From NCBI RefSeq assembly GCF_009831575.1, contig NZ_WUUT01000001.1, positions 953,345 through 1,017,344 of the forward strand: 64,000 nucleotides of DNA. The letters run 5' to 3'. How positions within the stretch are numbered: the first letter of the stretch is position 1; each line of letters opens with the position of its first letter. This DNA comes from Halovenus carboxidivorans (GTDB lineage: Archaea; Halobacteriota; Halobacteria; Halobacteriales; Haloarculaceae). A program made the translations under genes and the position numbers. Shown one piece after another: positions 52,794 to 61,407 of this stretch. The notes under the pieces are model-generated. The model was not told the origin of the DNA and made no database searches. It was given only the letters and a program-made list of their open reading frames with translations.

Positions 52794-53651
52794 ATGAGCA
52801 TTCTCGTCGCCTACGATGGCTCGGACCAGTCGGAGTACGCCCTACAGACGGCGGTCGACTCGTTTCCCGACCAGCCACTGTTGCTCGTGTACGTCGTCAA
52901 ACCCGTCGGCAACTACACCGATGCGGCCGGCTACACTCGGGCACAGTACCGCCAGGAGTTCGACCGCGCGGAGTCGATGCTGGAGACGGCAAGCGAGTCG
53001 ATCCCGGCGGATCGCCCGGTCGAACACGTCGTCCGCCACGGTCGGCCGGCCCACGAGATACTGCGCGTCGCTGCCGACCGCGGGGTCGACCACGTCGTCG
53101 TCGGCAGTCGCGGCCGGGACGGAGCGAAACGTCTCCTGCTCGGCAGCGTGGCGGAGGCGGTCGCCAGGCGGGCGTCAGTGCCGGTCACCGTCGTCCGTCA
53201 CCCTCCCGCGGGTGGCAGTCCGGAGCGCGTGCTCGTGCCGTTCGACGGCTCGGACCCCGCGACGGCGGCGCTGGAGTACGCTCTCGGTCAGTATCCCGAC
53301 GCCGAGATCACGGTCGTCTACGCGGTGTATCCGCCGCCGGAAGTGACCGGAGCCGACGACGACCCCGTCTCCGGGTCGCTCGAAAACTGGGTCGACCGGC
53401 TCGACGAACACACGACCGATCTGCTCGAACAGGCAGAGAGCCGGGCGGCCCGCCCGATCGATGTCGAAACGGTCAGCGGCGATCCCGCGCCCGCGATCGT
53501 CGACTACGCCGAGACGGCCGCGGTCGATCACATCGTGATCGGCAGTCACGGCCGCGACGGTCTCTCCCGGCTCATCATGGGTAGCGTGGCGGAGACCGTC
53601 GTCCGTCGAGCACCGACATCGGTGACCGTCGTGAGAGAGTCGGACGACTAA
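52794..53651 (+). CDS. Tandem UspA-domain protein
   Basis: 285 aa from ATG at 52794. Two Usp domains (1-140 and 145-285), each with an intact G-rich loop: GSRGRDGAKRLLLGSVAEAV and GSHGRDGLSRLIMGSVAETV. The second begins ERVLVPFDGSDPATAALEYA. Tandem proteins form intramolecular Usp dimers. It lies 77 bp after the previous Usp gene on the same strand, so the three Usp genes make a stress cluster. Confidence 0.93.
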   Translation: MSILVAYDGSDQSEYALQTAVDSFPDQPLLLVYVVKPVGNYTDAAGYTRAQYRQEFDRAESMLETASESIPADRPVEHVVRHGRPAHEILRVAADRGVDHVVVGSRGRDGAKRLLLGSVAEAVARRASVPVTVVRHPPAGGSPERVLVPFDGSDPATAALEYALGQYPDAEITVVYAVYPPPEVTGADDDPVSGSLENWVDRLDEHTTDLLEQAESRAARPIDVETVSGDPAPAIVDYAETAAVDHIVIGSHGRDGLSRLIMGSVAETVVRRAPTSVTVVRESDD

Positions 53652-53708
53652 CGAGGCTCTCGGTCCGGCAAAAACCCGACGTTGCGGGTCGGCCGGTGGC
53701 CCGTCAGG

Positions 53709-53855
53709 TCAGGCCTCGATCCAGATCGTCTCCATCCCGCAGTGCGGGCACTCCCGGAGCGTCTTGAGCGGGTCGTCACCGGCCGGAACGTCCTCCTTGT
53801 CCACCGTTGCGACCGCCGTGTCGCCGCAGACGACACACTCGAATTCGACGTTCAC
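53709..53855 (-). CDS. Zinc-ribbon microprotein
   Basis: 48 aa from GTG at 53855 (VNVEFECVVCGDTAVATVDK). Two Cys-x2-Cys pairs (FECVVCGD and RECPHCGM) give a zinc ribbon, ending TIWIEA. The longer open frame upstream runs into tRNA-Glu and is rejected. Function unknown. Confidence 0.7.
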   Translation of the reverse strand: MNVEFECVVCGDTAVATVDKEDVPAGDDPLKTLRECPHCGMETIWIEA

Positions 53856-53932
53856 GTCCCGAAGTAAGCCAGTCGGACTCAATATATCTGACTCACGGCC
53901 GCGGCTGCCGGAGGTCAGTTTCCGTAGGAATG

Positions 53933-54007
53933 TGCTCGGTCGGGGATTTGAACCCCGGTCTTCGGCTCGAAAGGCCAAAATGATTGGCCGGACTACACCA
54001 ACCGAGC
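53933..54007 (-). tRNA. tRNA-Glu (TTC)
   Basis: 75-nt cloverleaf on the minus strand. Acceptor GCTCGGT/ACCGAGC, anticodon stem TTGGC/GCCGA with loop CTTTCGA (anticodon TTC), T stem CGGGG/CCCCG with loop TTCAAAT, discriminator A, no encoded CCA. Confidence 0.95.
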
Positions 54008-54033
54008 GTACACTCTTCAGTCGGGGGTAGTGG

Positions 54034-54041
54034 ATAATAAA
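54034..54041 (-). promoter_or_regulatory. TATA box of tRNA-Glu
   Basis: TTTATTAT on the minus strand, ~28-34 bp upstream of the tRNA-Glu 5' end. Confidence 0.55.
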
Positions 54042-54141
54042 CCCTGCCTTTCTCCCCGGAAACGACAGCCGTTGCCACGGGTTAGATCTCTCTTTGAGTC
54101 ACCAGATTGTATATCAGTGATACTTCCGACGGTATAGCTGT

Positions 54142-54912
54142 ATGCAACGCAACACGACCGCAGTCGGAGTGGCCGTGACAGTAGCACTGCTCGTCGTCGG
54201 CGTCGGTGCCGTCGCCGCATTCAGCGGCACGACGGGCGTGGCCGCACAGGAGTCGCCCGACGAGGCGACGAACGCGACCGACGACACCGAGCGAACGATT
54301 CGCGTTACCGCGACGGGGGAGGCCGAAGCCGAACCCGACCAGGCCGTGGTCCGTGTCGCGGTGACGGCAGAAGGGGAGACTGTCGGAACGGTCCGTGACG
54401 CCCTCGCGAACGGCAGCGAGGAGTTGACGGCTGCACTCGACGAACTCGGCGTCGAGTACGAGACGACGGAGTACGACATCCGGCAGCCGCGCCGCCCCAG
54501 AGGCGAACAACAGCAGGTGCCCGCGTACGCGGGAACACACGCGTTCGAGATCACCGTGGACGACCCCGACGCCGCCGGTGAGGTGGTCGATGTCGCTGCC
54601 GGTGCCGGCGCGGAAATCCGCGGCATCTCGCTGACGCTGTCCGACCAGCGCCGCGAACAACTTCGGGAGACGGCTATCGAGAACGCGATTCAGGACGCCC
54701 GCAGTCAGGCCGAGACGATTGCCGGCGAGAGCGGGTTGAACGTCACCAGCCCGACGGCTATCGACGCCGCACAGCGTAGCTACCGTCCCATCGAACTCGA
54801 CCGGGCGCAGGCCGAAGACGCCGGGGGTGGCGGCCCGCCGACGAGCATCGCTCCCGGGTCGGTGTCGGTCAGCTACACCGTCGACGTGACGTACGGTGCC
54901 GTGCGGGACTGA
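54142..54912 (+). CDS. SIMPL-domain (DUF541) secreted protein
   Basis: 256 aa. Sec-type signal peptide at 1-35 (VAVTVALLVVGVGAVAAF...VAAQ). The SIMPL domain starts TIRVTATGEAEAEPDQAVVR and includes TETAIENAIQDAR-like helices (ETAIENAIQDARSQAETIAG). Bacterial relatives are periplasmic and linked to stress tolerance or oligomeric channels. The C-terminus VSVSYTVDVTYGAV fits the family. Role in archaea unknown. Confidence 0.9.
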   Translation: MQRNTTAVGVAVTVALLVVGVGAVAAFSGTTGVAAQESPDEATNATDDTERTIRVTATGEAEAEPDQAVVRVAVTAEGETVGTVRDALANGSEELTAALDELGVEYETTEYDIRQPRRPRGEQQQVPAYAGTHAFEITVDDPDAAGEVVDVAAGAGAEIRGISLTLSDQRREQLRETAIENAIQDARSQAETIAGESGLNVTSPTAIDAAQRSYRPIELDRAQAEDAGGGGPPTSIAPGSVSVSYTVDVTYGAVRD

Positions 54913-54952
54913 TCGGGAACAGCTGAACCGGAAAAACCGTCCAGTGCGGCCG

Positions 54953-56923
54953 TTATTTGCCCTCGAACTCGGGCTCTTCGTCGCTCTGGATCTTCGTGAC
55001 GCCTTCCATCACGTCGTCCGTGGCGATGAGATGGCCGAAGGCGAAGGCCTCGGTTTCGAGACCGGCCTCGGTGTCGTCACGGCCGGCGTGCATCGCCTTC
55101 TTCGTGTACTCCATCGCCAGCGGCGGGCCGGCGGCGAGGTCGGCGGCGAGTTCGACCGCGTCCTCCTCGAAACTGTCCTTGTCGGTGAGGCGGTTGACGA
55201 ATCCCCACTCGTGCATCGTCTCGGCCTCGTAGCGCTCGGCCGTGAAGATGACCTCCTTCGCGCGGCTCTCGCCGATGTGGTTTTTGAGTCGCTGCGTACC
55301 GCCCCACCCCGGCAGGAGACCGAGGTTGAACTCCGGCTGGCCGAGTTCGGAGCGCTCGGTGGCGATTCGGAGATCCGCGCAGGCGGCCAGTTCCATCCCG
55401 CCGCCGAGCGCGAAGCCGTCGATTCCCGCGACCGTCGGCACCGAGGCGTCTTCGAGTTTGGCCCACGTCTCCTGGCCCTTCCGGGAGAGTTCGATGGCGT
55501 CGATGGGGTTGGCCGAGCCGGCCATACTCATCGCGTCCGCGCCCGCGCTGAACGCGCGGTCGCCCGCGCCCGTGACGAGAATCGCACGCACGTCCTCGTC
55601 GTCGTCGAGCATATCGACGGCCTCGCCGAACTCGTCGAGCATCTCGGGGTTGACCGTGTTGAGCTGGTGAGGGCGGTCGAGTACGATCTGGCCGACCATC
55701 TCCGTCGGGTACTCGACGCGGATGGTCTCGAACTCCACCGCGTCGTCTTCCTCGTCGGCTCCGTAGAAGCCGCCCTCCTCGGCGGCGTCGCGAAGTCCGT
55801 CACTGACCTCGTAGCGGGTCGCGTCACTGCTCTCCTGTAGCTCTTCGAGCGTCGCGATAGCGTCGTCCAGCCCTTCCTCGTCACAGAGTTTCGCGGGGCC
55901 TTTCGGGAAGCCAGCGCCGAGGGTCACCGCCTCGTCGATGTCTTCCGGCGGCGCGACGTCTTTCTGGATCAGTTTGCCGGTCTCGTTTGCGAGCACCGCG
56001 TACAGACGGTCGAGCACGTCCTCGCGGACCTGATCGGCCGGAACGTCCGCGCCCTCGCCGTCCTCGTAGTCGTAAAAGCCCTTCCCGGTCTTCTTGCCGA
56101 GGTGGTCGTTCTCGACGGTCTCCGCCAGCAGCGGACACGGCTCGTAGGCCGCACCGAGCACCTCGTGCATGTATTCGAGCACGTGGTAGGTCACGTCGTT
56201 GCCGACCTGATCGCCCAGCTCGAAGGCCCCCATCGGCAGCCCCATGCCGTACTTCGTCGAGGAGTCGACCTCCGCGATGGTCGCAACGTCCTCCTCGACG
56301 ATCCAACAGGCCTCGTTCATCAGCGGAACGAGAATGGAATTCACGATGAAGCCGGGTTCGTCCTTGCGGACGCGGACGGGCGTCTTGCCCATGTCCGCCG
56401 CGAGATCCTCGATGAGATCCATCGTCTCGTCGCTGGTGTGTTCGCCGCGGATGACCTCGACGAGATCCATCCGAACCGGCGGGTTGAAGAAGTGCATCCC
56501 GCAGAACCGCTCGGGGCGGTCGGTCAACTCCGAGAGGTCGGTAATCGACAGCGAGGAGGTGTTCGAGGTGAACACCGTGTGTTCGGGGGCGTACTCGACG
56601 ACCTCCTCGTAGACATCGGCCTTGATGTCCATGTTCTCCGGCGCCGCTTCGATGACGACATCGCTTCCCTCCATCGCCTCCTCGATGTCGACCAGCGGGG
56701 TGACGTTCTCCTTTGCGGCCTCGGCCTCCTCCTCGGTGATGCGTTCGTTCTCGGCCAGTTTGTCGAGCGACCACGTGATCTGCTCGTAGCCGTCCTCGAC
56801 GAACTCCTCTTTGATGTCGCGCATCTTCACCGAATAGCCCGACAGTGCCGCTACCTCGGCGATCCCGTGACCCATCGTCCCGGCACCGAGAACCGTGATC
56901 GTGTCGACGTCTGCAAGTTCCAT
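54953..56923 (-). CDS. Bifunctional 3-hydroxyacyl-CoA dehydrogenase/enoyl-CoA hydratase
   Basis: 656 aa. N-terminal 3HCDH: NAD loop VLGAGTMGHGIAEVAALSG (~10-28), HFFNPPVRMDLVEVI with catalytic His, and the C-terminal 3HCDH domains to about 390. Residues ~395-656 form a crotonase: DRAFSAGADAMSMAG, GFALGGGMELAACADLRIA and FVNRLTDKD. The order (HADH first) is the archaeal one, reverse to bacterial FadB. It carries out steps 2 and 3 of beta-oxidation. Divergent from the acyl-CoA dehydrogenase gene. Confidence 0.95.
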   Translation of the reverse strand: MELADVDTITVLGAGTMGHGIAEVAALSGYSVKMRDIKEEFVEDGYEQITWSLDKLAENERITEEEAEAAKENVTPLVDIEEAMEGSDVVIEAAPENMDIKADVYEEVVEYAPEHTVFTSNTSSLSITDLSELTDRPERFCGMHFFNPPVRMDLVEVIRGEHTSDETMDLIEDLAADMGKTPVRVRKDEPGFIVNSILVPLMNEACWIVEEDVATIAEVDSSTKYGMGLPMGAFELGDQVGNDVTYHVLEYMHEVLGAAYEPCPLLAETVENDHLGKKTGKGFYDYEDGEGADVPADQVREDVLDRLYAVLANETGKLIQKDVAPPEDIDEAVTLGAGFPKGPAKLCDEEGLDDAIATLEELQESSDATRYEVSDGLRDAAEEGGFYGADEEDDAVEFETIRVEYPTEMVGQIVLDRPHQLNTVNPEMLDEFGEAVDMLDDDEDVRAILVTGAGDRAFSAGADAMSMAGSANPIDAIELSRKGQETWAKLEDASVPTVAGIDGFALGGGMELAACADLRIATERSELGQPEFNLGLLPGWGGTQRLKNHIGESRAKEVIFTAERYEAETMHEWGFVNRLTDKDSFEEDAVELAADLAAGPPLAMEYTKKAMHAGRDDTEAGLETEAFAFGHLIATDDVMEGVTKIQSDEEPEFEGK

Positions 56924-57142
56924 GGTTACACCTCGTATACTCCCGCGGACGTGGCTTCAACGTTGTCTTTCGTCGCTGTACAAACAGAAAATCCGTTCAC
57001 TGCCGTTTTTCGCACCCGGGAACCCGCGTCGGCCGTACGGTGTACCACAACCCGGTGAGTGCGGCGGTACCGTACGACAACTCGCCGCCCGTTCACAACC
57101 GTGTAAAAACCGTTATACGTATCCAGTCGATCCAAAGCGTGT

Positions 57143-58303
57143 ATGGAGTTTGGACTTACACAGGAGCAGGAGCAGATCCGCGAGGAAGTGCGCAAGTTCG
57201 CAGAGAACGAGGTGAAGCCGGTCGCATCGGAGTACGACCGCGAGGAGAAGTATCCCCACGAAGTCGTCGACAAGGCCGCCGAGATGGGGCTGCTCGGCGC
57301 TCGCATCCCGATCGAGTACGGCGGTGCCGGCTACTCGACGCTCGAATCGATGATCATCAGCGAGGAACTGTTCGCCGCCGACCCCGGTATCGCACTCTGT
57401 CTGGTCTCCACCTCCTTCGGGACGGAGAACATCACGGAGTTCGGCACCGAAGAGCAGAAAGAGCGCTTCCTCGAACCGGTCGCCCGCGGCGAGATGATCT
57501 CCGGCGCGGCGATCAGCGAACCACACGCCGGCTCTGACGTGTCCTCGATTTCGACCAGCGCCGAGAAAGACGGCGACGAGTGGGTCATCAACGGCAACAA
57601 GATGTGGATCACCAACGGGACCGTCGCAGACTACGTCGTCGCGCTGTGTGAGACCGATCCCGACGCCCAGGGCCGGTACAACGGTTTCAGCCAGATCATC
57701 ATCGAGACCGACCGCGACGGATTCGAGGCCGAGAAGATCACGGGCAAACTGGGTATTCGCGCCTCTGACACGGCCGAGTTGATCTTCGACGACGTGCGCG
57801 TGCCCGAAGAGAATCTGGTCGGCACGCGGGGCGCTGGCTTCCTCCAGCAGATGCAGTTCTTCGACGCTACCCGAACGGGTGTCGCGGCACAGGGCGTCGG
57901 CATCGCCCGCGGGGCCGCCGAGCGCGCCCTGGAGTACGCCGAGGAACGCGAGCAGTTCGGCCAACCGATCGGGGAGTTCCAGGCGATCCAGCACAAACTC
58001 TCAGACATGTTCACGAAAATCGAGGCCGCACGCCTGCTGACGCTGAAATCCGCCTGGGCCGTCGAGAACGACTCCGACGCCAACCTCACGAAACTCGCCT
58101 CAATGGCCAAAGAATACGGCTCCCGCGTCGCCGTCGACGTGGCAAACGAGGCGCTGCAGATCCACGGCGGGGCCGGTTACGTCGACGACTTCGACGTCGA
58201 GCGGTTCTACCGCGACGCCAAGATCACCCAGATCTACGAGGGCACCACCGAGATCCAGAAGAACATCATCGCCCGCGAACTGCAGGGCAAAGGAATGGCC
58301 TGA
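57143..58303 (+). CDS. Acyl-CoA dehydrogenase
   Basis: 386 aa, the standard short-chain ACAD length. Signatures [20 protein letters not shown] (FAD region), [32 protein letters not shown], and [33 protein letters not shown] split over the C-terminus; the catalytic Glu lies in [14 protein letters not shown]-like CGTTATACG (57110-57118) lies ~28 bp upstream. First step of beta-oxidation; divergent from the HADH/ECH fusion. Confidence 0.95.
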   Translation: MEFGLTQEQEQIREEVRKFAENEVKPVASEYDREEKYPHEVVDKAAEMGLLGARIPIEYGGAGYSTLESMIISEELFAADPGIALCLVSTSFGTENITEFGTEEQKERFLEPVARGEMISGAAISEPHAGSDVSSISTSAEKDGDEWVINGNKMWITNGTVADYVVALCETDPDAQGRYNGFSQIIIETDRDGFEAEKITGKLGIRASDTAELIFDDVRVPEENLVGTRGAGFLQQMQFFDATRTGVAAQGVGIARGAAERALEYAEEREQFGQPIGEFQAIQHKLSDMFTKIEAARLLTLKSAWAVENDSDANLTKLASMAKEYGSRVAVDVANEALQIHGGAGYVDDFDVERFYRDAKITQIYEGTTEIQKNIIARELQGKGMA

Positions 58304-58375
58304 CGGTCGGCACCGAGCGGATCCGCTCCGTTCTTGGCAGTTCTGTTCTCTTCTCTCGACTCGTGTCCGCCGCGG

Positions 58376-58385
58376 GTACTTAAAC
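58376..58385 (+). promoter_or_regulatory. TATA box of candidate ncRNA
   Basis: GTACTTAAAC, a good haloarchaeal TATA match, ~26 bp before the first G-rich bases of the structured stretch and without any ORF start downstream. Confidence 0.5.
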
Positions 58386-58399
58386 TACCTCGAAGTTGC

Positions 58400-58538
58400 G
58401 GGAGGCAACACATCCCTCTGGACCGACAAACACCAGTTGCCGGGCGTTGACCATGCCAGATACCGTCCGGCATGCTGGGGACTCACGTCTGGCCGCCTTG
58501 CCACCAACAGTCCGGGTAACCCGTTCTCCCGGTCTTTT
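58400..58538 (+). ncRNA. Candidate structured non-coding RNA
   Basis: A ~140-nt stretch in a gap between convergent genes, with a TATA box before it and GGTCTTTTT after it. Visible pairings are GGGAG (58400-58404) with CTCCC (58526-58530); GGCAA (58404-58408) with TTGCC (58437-58441) enclosing CTGG/CCAG; GGCG (58443-58446) with CGCC (58494-58497) enclosing GCCAGA/TCTGGC and GTCC/GGAC; and CGGG-TAA-CCCG near the 3' end. Several ACA triplets are present but an H/ACA fold is not established. It is neither RNase P nor 7S RNA by motif. Confidence 0.4.
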
Positions 58539-58539
58539 T
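58531..58539 (+). terminator. Poly-T terminator after candidate ncRNA
   Basis: GGTCTTTTT directly after the closing CTCCC arm; archaeal T-run terminator placement. Confidence 0.45.
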
Positions 58540-58557
58540 CGCTTTCTCGTCTCTCCG

Positions 58558-58917
58558 TTAGAGCCGTCGCCTGATCGACGCGACGAGTACGGAGAGGATG
58601 CTCTCGCTCTCGTCGCCCTCGGGACGGCGCGCGTCGTCGGAGTCGTCGGAGTCGACGGACAGGCCGGTCACCAGCGGGTCGGGCGTCGGCCCGTCGTCGT
58701 TGGGGCTTTCGCGGGCCAGTTCTTCGGGCTCTCGCCCCCGCGAGTCCGTCGTGTCGTAGTTGAGAATCACGTTCGAGCAGCTCGTACACTGAAAATAGAT
58801 GTTTCCGCCGACATCGCTGCCGTACCGCCGGTATGTCTCGTGGTCGCAGTCGTCGTCGCCCCCGATGCTCACCCCCTCTGTCGGAATCTCCTCGCGGTTG
58901 AACTCCTCGAAGCCCAT
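58558..58917 (-). CDS. Small conserved protein with Cys-x2-Cys, unknown function
   Basis: 119 aa from ATG at 58917 (MGFEEFNREEIPTEGVSIGG). A central FQCTSCSNVILNY gives one Cys-x2-Cys; with the Cys and His of DDCDHETYRRYG upstream it could bind zinc. The C-terminal half is Ser/Asp-rich and ends with a helix SILSVLVASIRRRL. It is divergent from the SAMP2 gene and convergent with the candidate ncRNA. No family recognised. Confidence 0.72.
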   Translation of the reverse strand: MGFEEFNREEIPTEGVSIGGDDDCDHETYRRYGSDVGGNIYFQCTSCSNVILNYDTTDSRGREPEELARESPNDDGPTPDPLVTGLSVDSDDSDDARRPEGDESESILSVLVASIRRRL

Positions 58918-59000
58918 ACGACCGCGTAGGGCTGTGCCAGTTTCAAGCTTGTGTCCCGCGAGGCGATACGCTCAAACCGCTCAAGCGGCTATCCCCGGTA

Positions 59001-59204
59001 ATGACCGTTACCGTCGAACTGGCCGGCGAAGGGAGCCACGAGGTCGACGCCGCCGGCAAGACGTACGCGGACCTGCTCGCCCCGTTCGACGTGAGCAAAC
59101 ACGAGGTGTCGGTGCTCGTCGACGGCCGGCCCGTTCCGGAGGACCAGGCCGTCGACAGCGACGTGGAGCGAGTCGAGGTCGTCAGACTGATCCAGGGCGG
59201 ATAG
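59001..59204 (+). CDS. samp2: Ubiquitin-like small archaeal modifier protein SAMP2
   Basis: 67 aa beta-grasp protein ending in the Gly-Gly needed for adenylation and conjugation (VEVVRLIQGG). The HEVSVLVDGRPVPEDQAVDS core matches what I recall of Haloferax SAMP2. Such proteins both tag target lysines and carry sulfur for tRNA thiolation. It abuts a GNAT gene without a gap. Confidence 0.92.
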   Translation: MTVTVELAGEGSHEVDAAGKTYADLLAPFDVSKHEVSVLVDGRPVPEDQAVDSDVERVEVVRLIQGG

Positions 59205-59588
59205 ATGCGCGTCCGGGAGGCGGCACCGCCGGAGTACACGGAACTGCTGAGTATTCTCGACGCCGCGGCGCTGCGAACCGACAGCGACCGGATCCGCGCG
59301 GCAATCGACCGGGGAGCGGTTCTCGTCGCCCTCCCGGACCGTCCGGACGGGACCGACGCTCCGATACTCGGGACGCTCGTCCTCGACGGGGCGACGATCA
59401 GGGCGATTGCCGTTCGCCCGGGTCGACGCGGCCAGGGAGTCGGACGGGCGCTCGTCGCCCACGCACAGCAGTCCAGTCAGCGTCTGATCGCGGAGTGTGA
59501 TCCCGGTGTCCGGCCGTTCTGGGAGGCCGTCGGCTTCACGATCACCGACGAGAGCGGCGGTCGGTTGACCGGGGAGTGGACCGCCTGA
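59205..59588 (+). CDS. GNAT-family N-acetyltransferase next to SAMP2
   Basis: 127 aa. GNAT motif A IRAIAVRPGRRGQGVGRALV (acetyl-CoA pyrophosphate loop) and the C-terminal FWEAVGFTITDESGG. The ATG follows the samp2 stop directly, so the two are one transcript. An acetylation role in SAMP2 biology or a lysine target is conceivable but not shown. Confidence 0.9.
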   Translation: MRVREAAPPEYTELLSILDAAALRTDSDRIRAAIDRGAVLVALPDRPDGTDAPILGTLVLDGATIRAIAVRPGRRGQGVGRALVAHAQQSSQRLIAECDPGVRPFWEAVGFTITDESGGRLTGEWTA

Positions 59589-60986
59589 TCAGTCGAGGTG
59601 CGGGCGAAGTAGCGTCTCGCCGGCGTCGAGTAACTCCTCGACCCGGCGCTGGGAGTCCGCCTCGGCGTAGACGCGCAGTTTCGGCTCGGTTCCGGACGGC
59701 CGAATCAACACCCAACTGTCGTCGTCGAGTCGGATCTTGAACCCGTCGACGGTCTGTATTTCCGCGACCGCACGGTCCGCAACGCGGTCGGGGACAGTCC
59801 CTTCCAGGCTGTCGATGACGGCGGCCTTTCGCTCGTCCGGGCAGTCGAGGCTCCGGCGGTCCTGTACAATCGTCCCGTGGCGCTCCAGCAGCGCGTCGAT
59901 CCGGTCGTCGATGGGCCGTTCGGCGTGGGCCGCCGAGAGGACCAGCGCCAACAGCACACCGTCCTTGTTCGGGAGGTGACTGCCGATTCCGTAGCCGCCG
60001 CTCTCCTCGCCGCCGGCGAGGGCGTCGTGTTCCACCATCGCCTCGGCGACCCACTTGAATCCGACCGCCGTCTCGTGGACGCTCTGGCCAGCCTTCCGGG
60101 CCACCCGGTCGACGAGACTACTCGTCGAAACCGTCCGGACGACGTCGCCGGCTTCCGTCTCGTGATCGAGCAGGTACTCGTACAGTACGGTCAACAACAC
60201 GTTGGGGTCGACAAAGCCCCGTTCGGGCGTGATAACTCCGAGGCGATCGGCGTCGCCGTCGTTGATCAGGCCGAGCGAGACCGCTCCCTCGTCGACGAGG
60301 GTGGTCAGTTCCTCGGCGCGTTCGGCCACCGGTTCCGGCGGACCCCCGCCGAAGGTCGGGTCGCGCTCGCATCGGAACCGGGTGAGATCCGCACCGGCGC
60401 GTTCGAGCAGTTCGTCCGTCACGCCCCGACCGCTGCCGTGCATCGCGTCGTAGCCGATCCGCAGACCGTCGAGGTCGGCGTCGACGAACGACTGCGCGTG
60501 ATCTGCGTACGCGTCAGTGAACGTCGCTTCGCTCGTCTCGCCGGCGGCGTCCTGCGGCGGCGCTCTCCCAGTAAGTCGCCGTTCGAGTTCGTCGGTCACG
60601 TTCGGGCGGGCGGGGGTGCCGTCACCGAGGATGTACTTCACGCCGTTGTACTCCGGGGGATTGTGCGACGCGGTGACCATCAGACCGCCGACGTACGATC
60701 CCGTCCTGACGGTCCAGGCCAGCACGGGCGTCGGACAATCGCGCTCGCTCAGCGTTACGTCTCGGCCGCTCGCCGTGACGGCGGCGGCGAGTTGTTCGGC
60801 GGCCTCGCGGGAGTTCTCTCGGCCGTCGTACCCGACCGCGACGGGACCGGACCGGTCTGCGGCGTCGAGAAACGCGGCGACTGCGACCCCGATTGCCCGC
60901 ACGCGTGACATCGTGAACTCCTCGCCGGCGGCTCGCCAGCCGTCAGTGCCGAACTCGATTGCCTCGCTGGGATCGTCACTCTCCAT
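59589..60986 (-). CDS. Phosphoglucomutase/phosphomannomutase (GlmM-like) family
   Basis: 465 aa from ATG at 60986 (MESDDPSEAIEFGTDGWRA). Phospho-Ser loop TASHNPPEYNG (Ser107), metal loop DGDADRLG, sugar loop GGEESGGYG, and phosphate loop RPSGTEPKLRVYAEA: all four family motifs are intact. Substrate (glucose, mannose or glucosamine phosphate) cannot be decided by eye; GlcN-6-P would connect GlmS and the GlmU-like enzyme at 12-15 kb. It converges on the GNAT gene with no gap. Confidence 0.94.
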   Translation of the reverse strand: MESDDPSEAIEFGTDGWRAAGEEFTMSRVRAIGVAVAAFLDAADRSGPVAVGYDGRENSREAAEQLAAAVTASGRDVTLSERDCPTPVLAWTVRTGSYVGGLMVTASHNPPEYNGVKYILGDGTPARPNVTDELERRLTGRAPPQDAAGETSEATFTDAYADHAQSFVDADLDGLRIGYDAMHGSGRGVTDELLERAGADLTRFRCERDPTFGGGPPEPVAERAEELTTLVDEGAVSLGLINDGDADRLGVITPERGFVDPNVLLTVLYEYLLDHETEAGDVVRTVSTSSLVDRVARKAGQSVHETAVGFKWVAEAMVEHDALAGGEESGGYGIGSHLPNKDGVLLALVLSAAHAERPIDDRIDALLERHGTIVQDRRSLDCPDERKAAVIDSLEGTVPDRVADRAVAEIQTVDGFKIRLDDDSWVLIRPSGTEPKLRVYAEADSQRRVEELLDAGETLLRPHLD

Positions 60987-61136
60987 ACTCGTCTCTGCTG
61001 TGGCGTTGCACATAAAACACGGGCGAACACAGCGGCGGTCAACACGGCCGCCGACTGTGGACGTCTCGCACCGTATCGCTCCCGTCCGCAGGAAACGGAT
61101 CGTACCAGCCAGGTGGGGTCCGCGGGATCGATACGC

Positions 61137-61286
61137 TCACACCTCTTGGGCGCGCTCTCTCGCCGCCTCGGCGATTCCAGCGTTCGCCGAACAACTCGGG
61201 CATGCCCGAATCCGTCCGTACTCGTCAGCGAACACTCGGGCAAACCGGTCTGAGACGTGCGCGCCGCAATGGTCACACTGTGGCAT
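61137..61286 (-). CDS. DUF7563-like zinc microprotein
   Basis: 49 aa (MPQCDHCGAHVSDRFARVFA...). Two Cys-x2-Cys pairs (4/7 and 29/32: QCDHCGAH and ACPSCSAN) form a zinc finger, followed by a helix GIAEAARERAQEV. The family is common in haloarchaea, often in many copies; the DUF7563 label is from memory. Function unknown. Confidence 0.75.
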   Translation of the reverse strand: MPQCDHCGAHVSDRFARVFADEYGRIRACPSCSANAGIAEAARERAQEV

Positions 61287-61407
61287 CGTATACATACCGG
61301 CCTACGCCGGCGTTCAACTGTTGTGGAGGTATACAAATAGAGGTGGTACCTTACTATGTTAAACTGGTCCCAGTAAGATTTATTCTTCCTCCGGTATCCC
61401 GGTTCTG

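Noticed and set aside
58400-58538. Candidate ncRNA as RNase P RNA, 7S RNA or H/ACA guide
   Set aside because: Length is too short for RNase P or 7S RNA, and the conserved GAGGAAAGUCC-type core is missing. ACA triplets are present but no hairpin with a two-sided guide pocket could be drawn.
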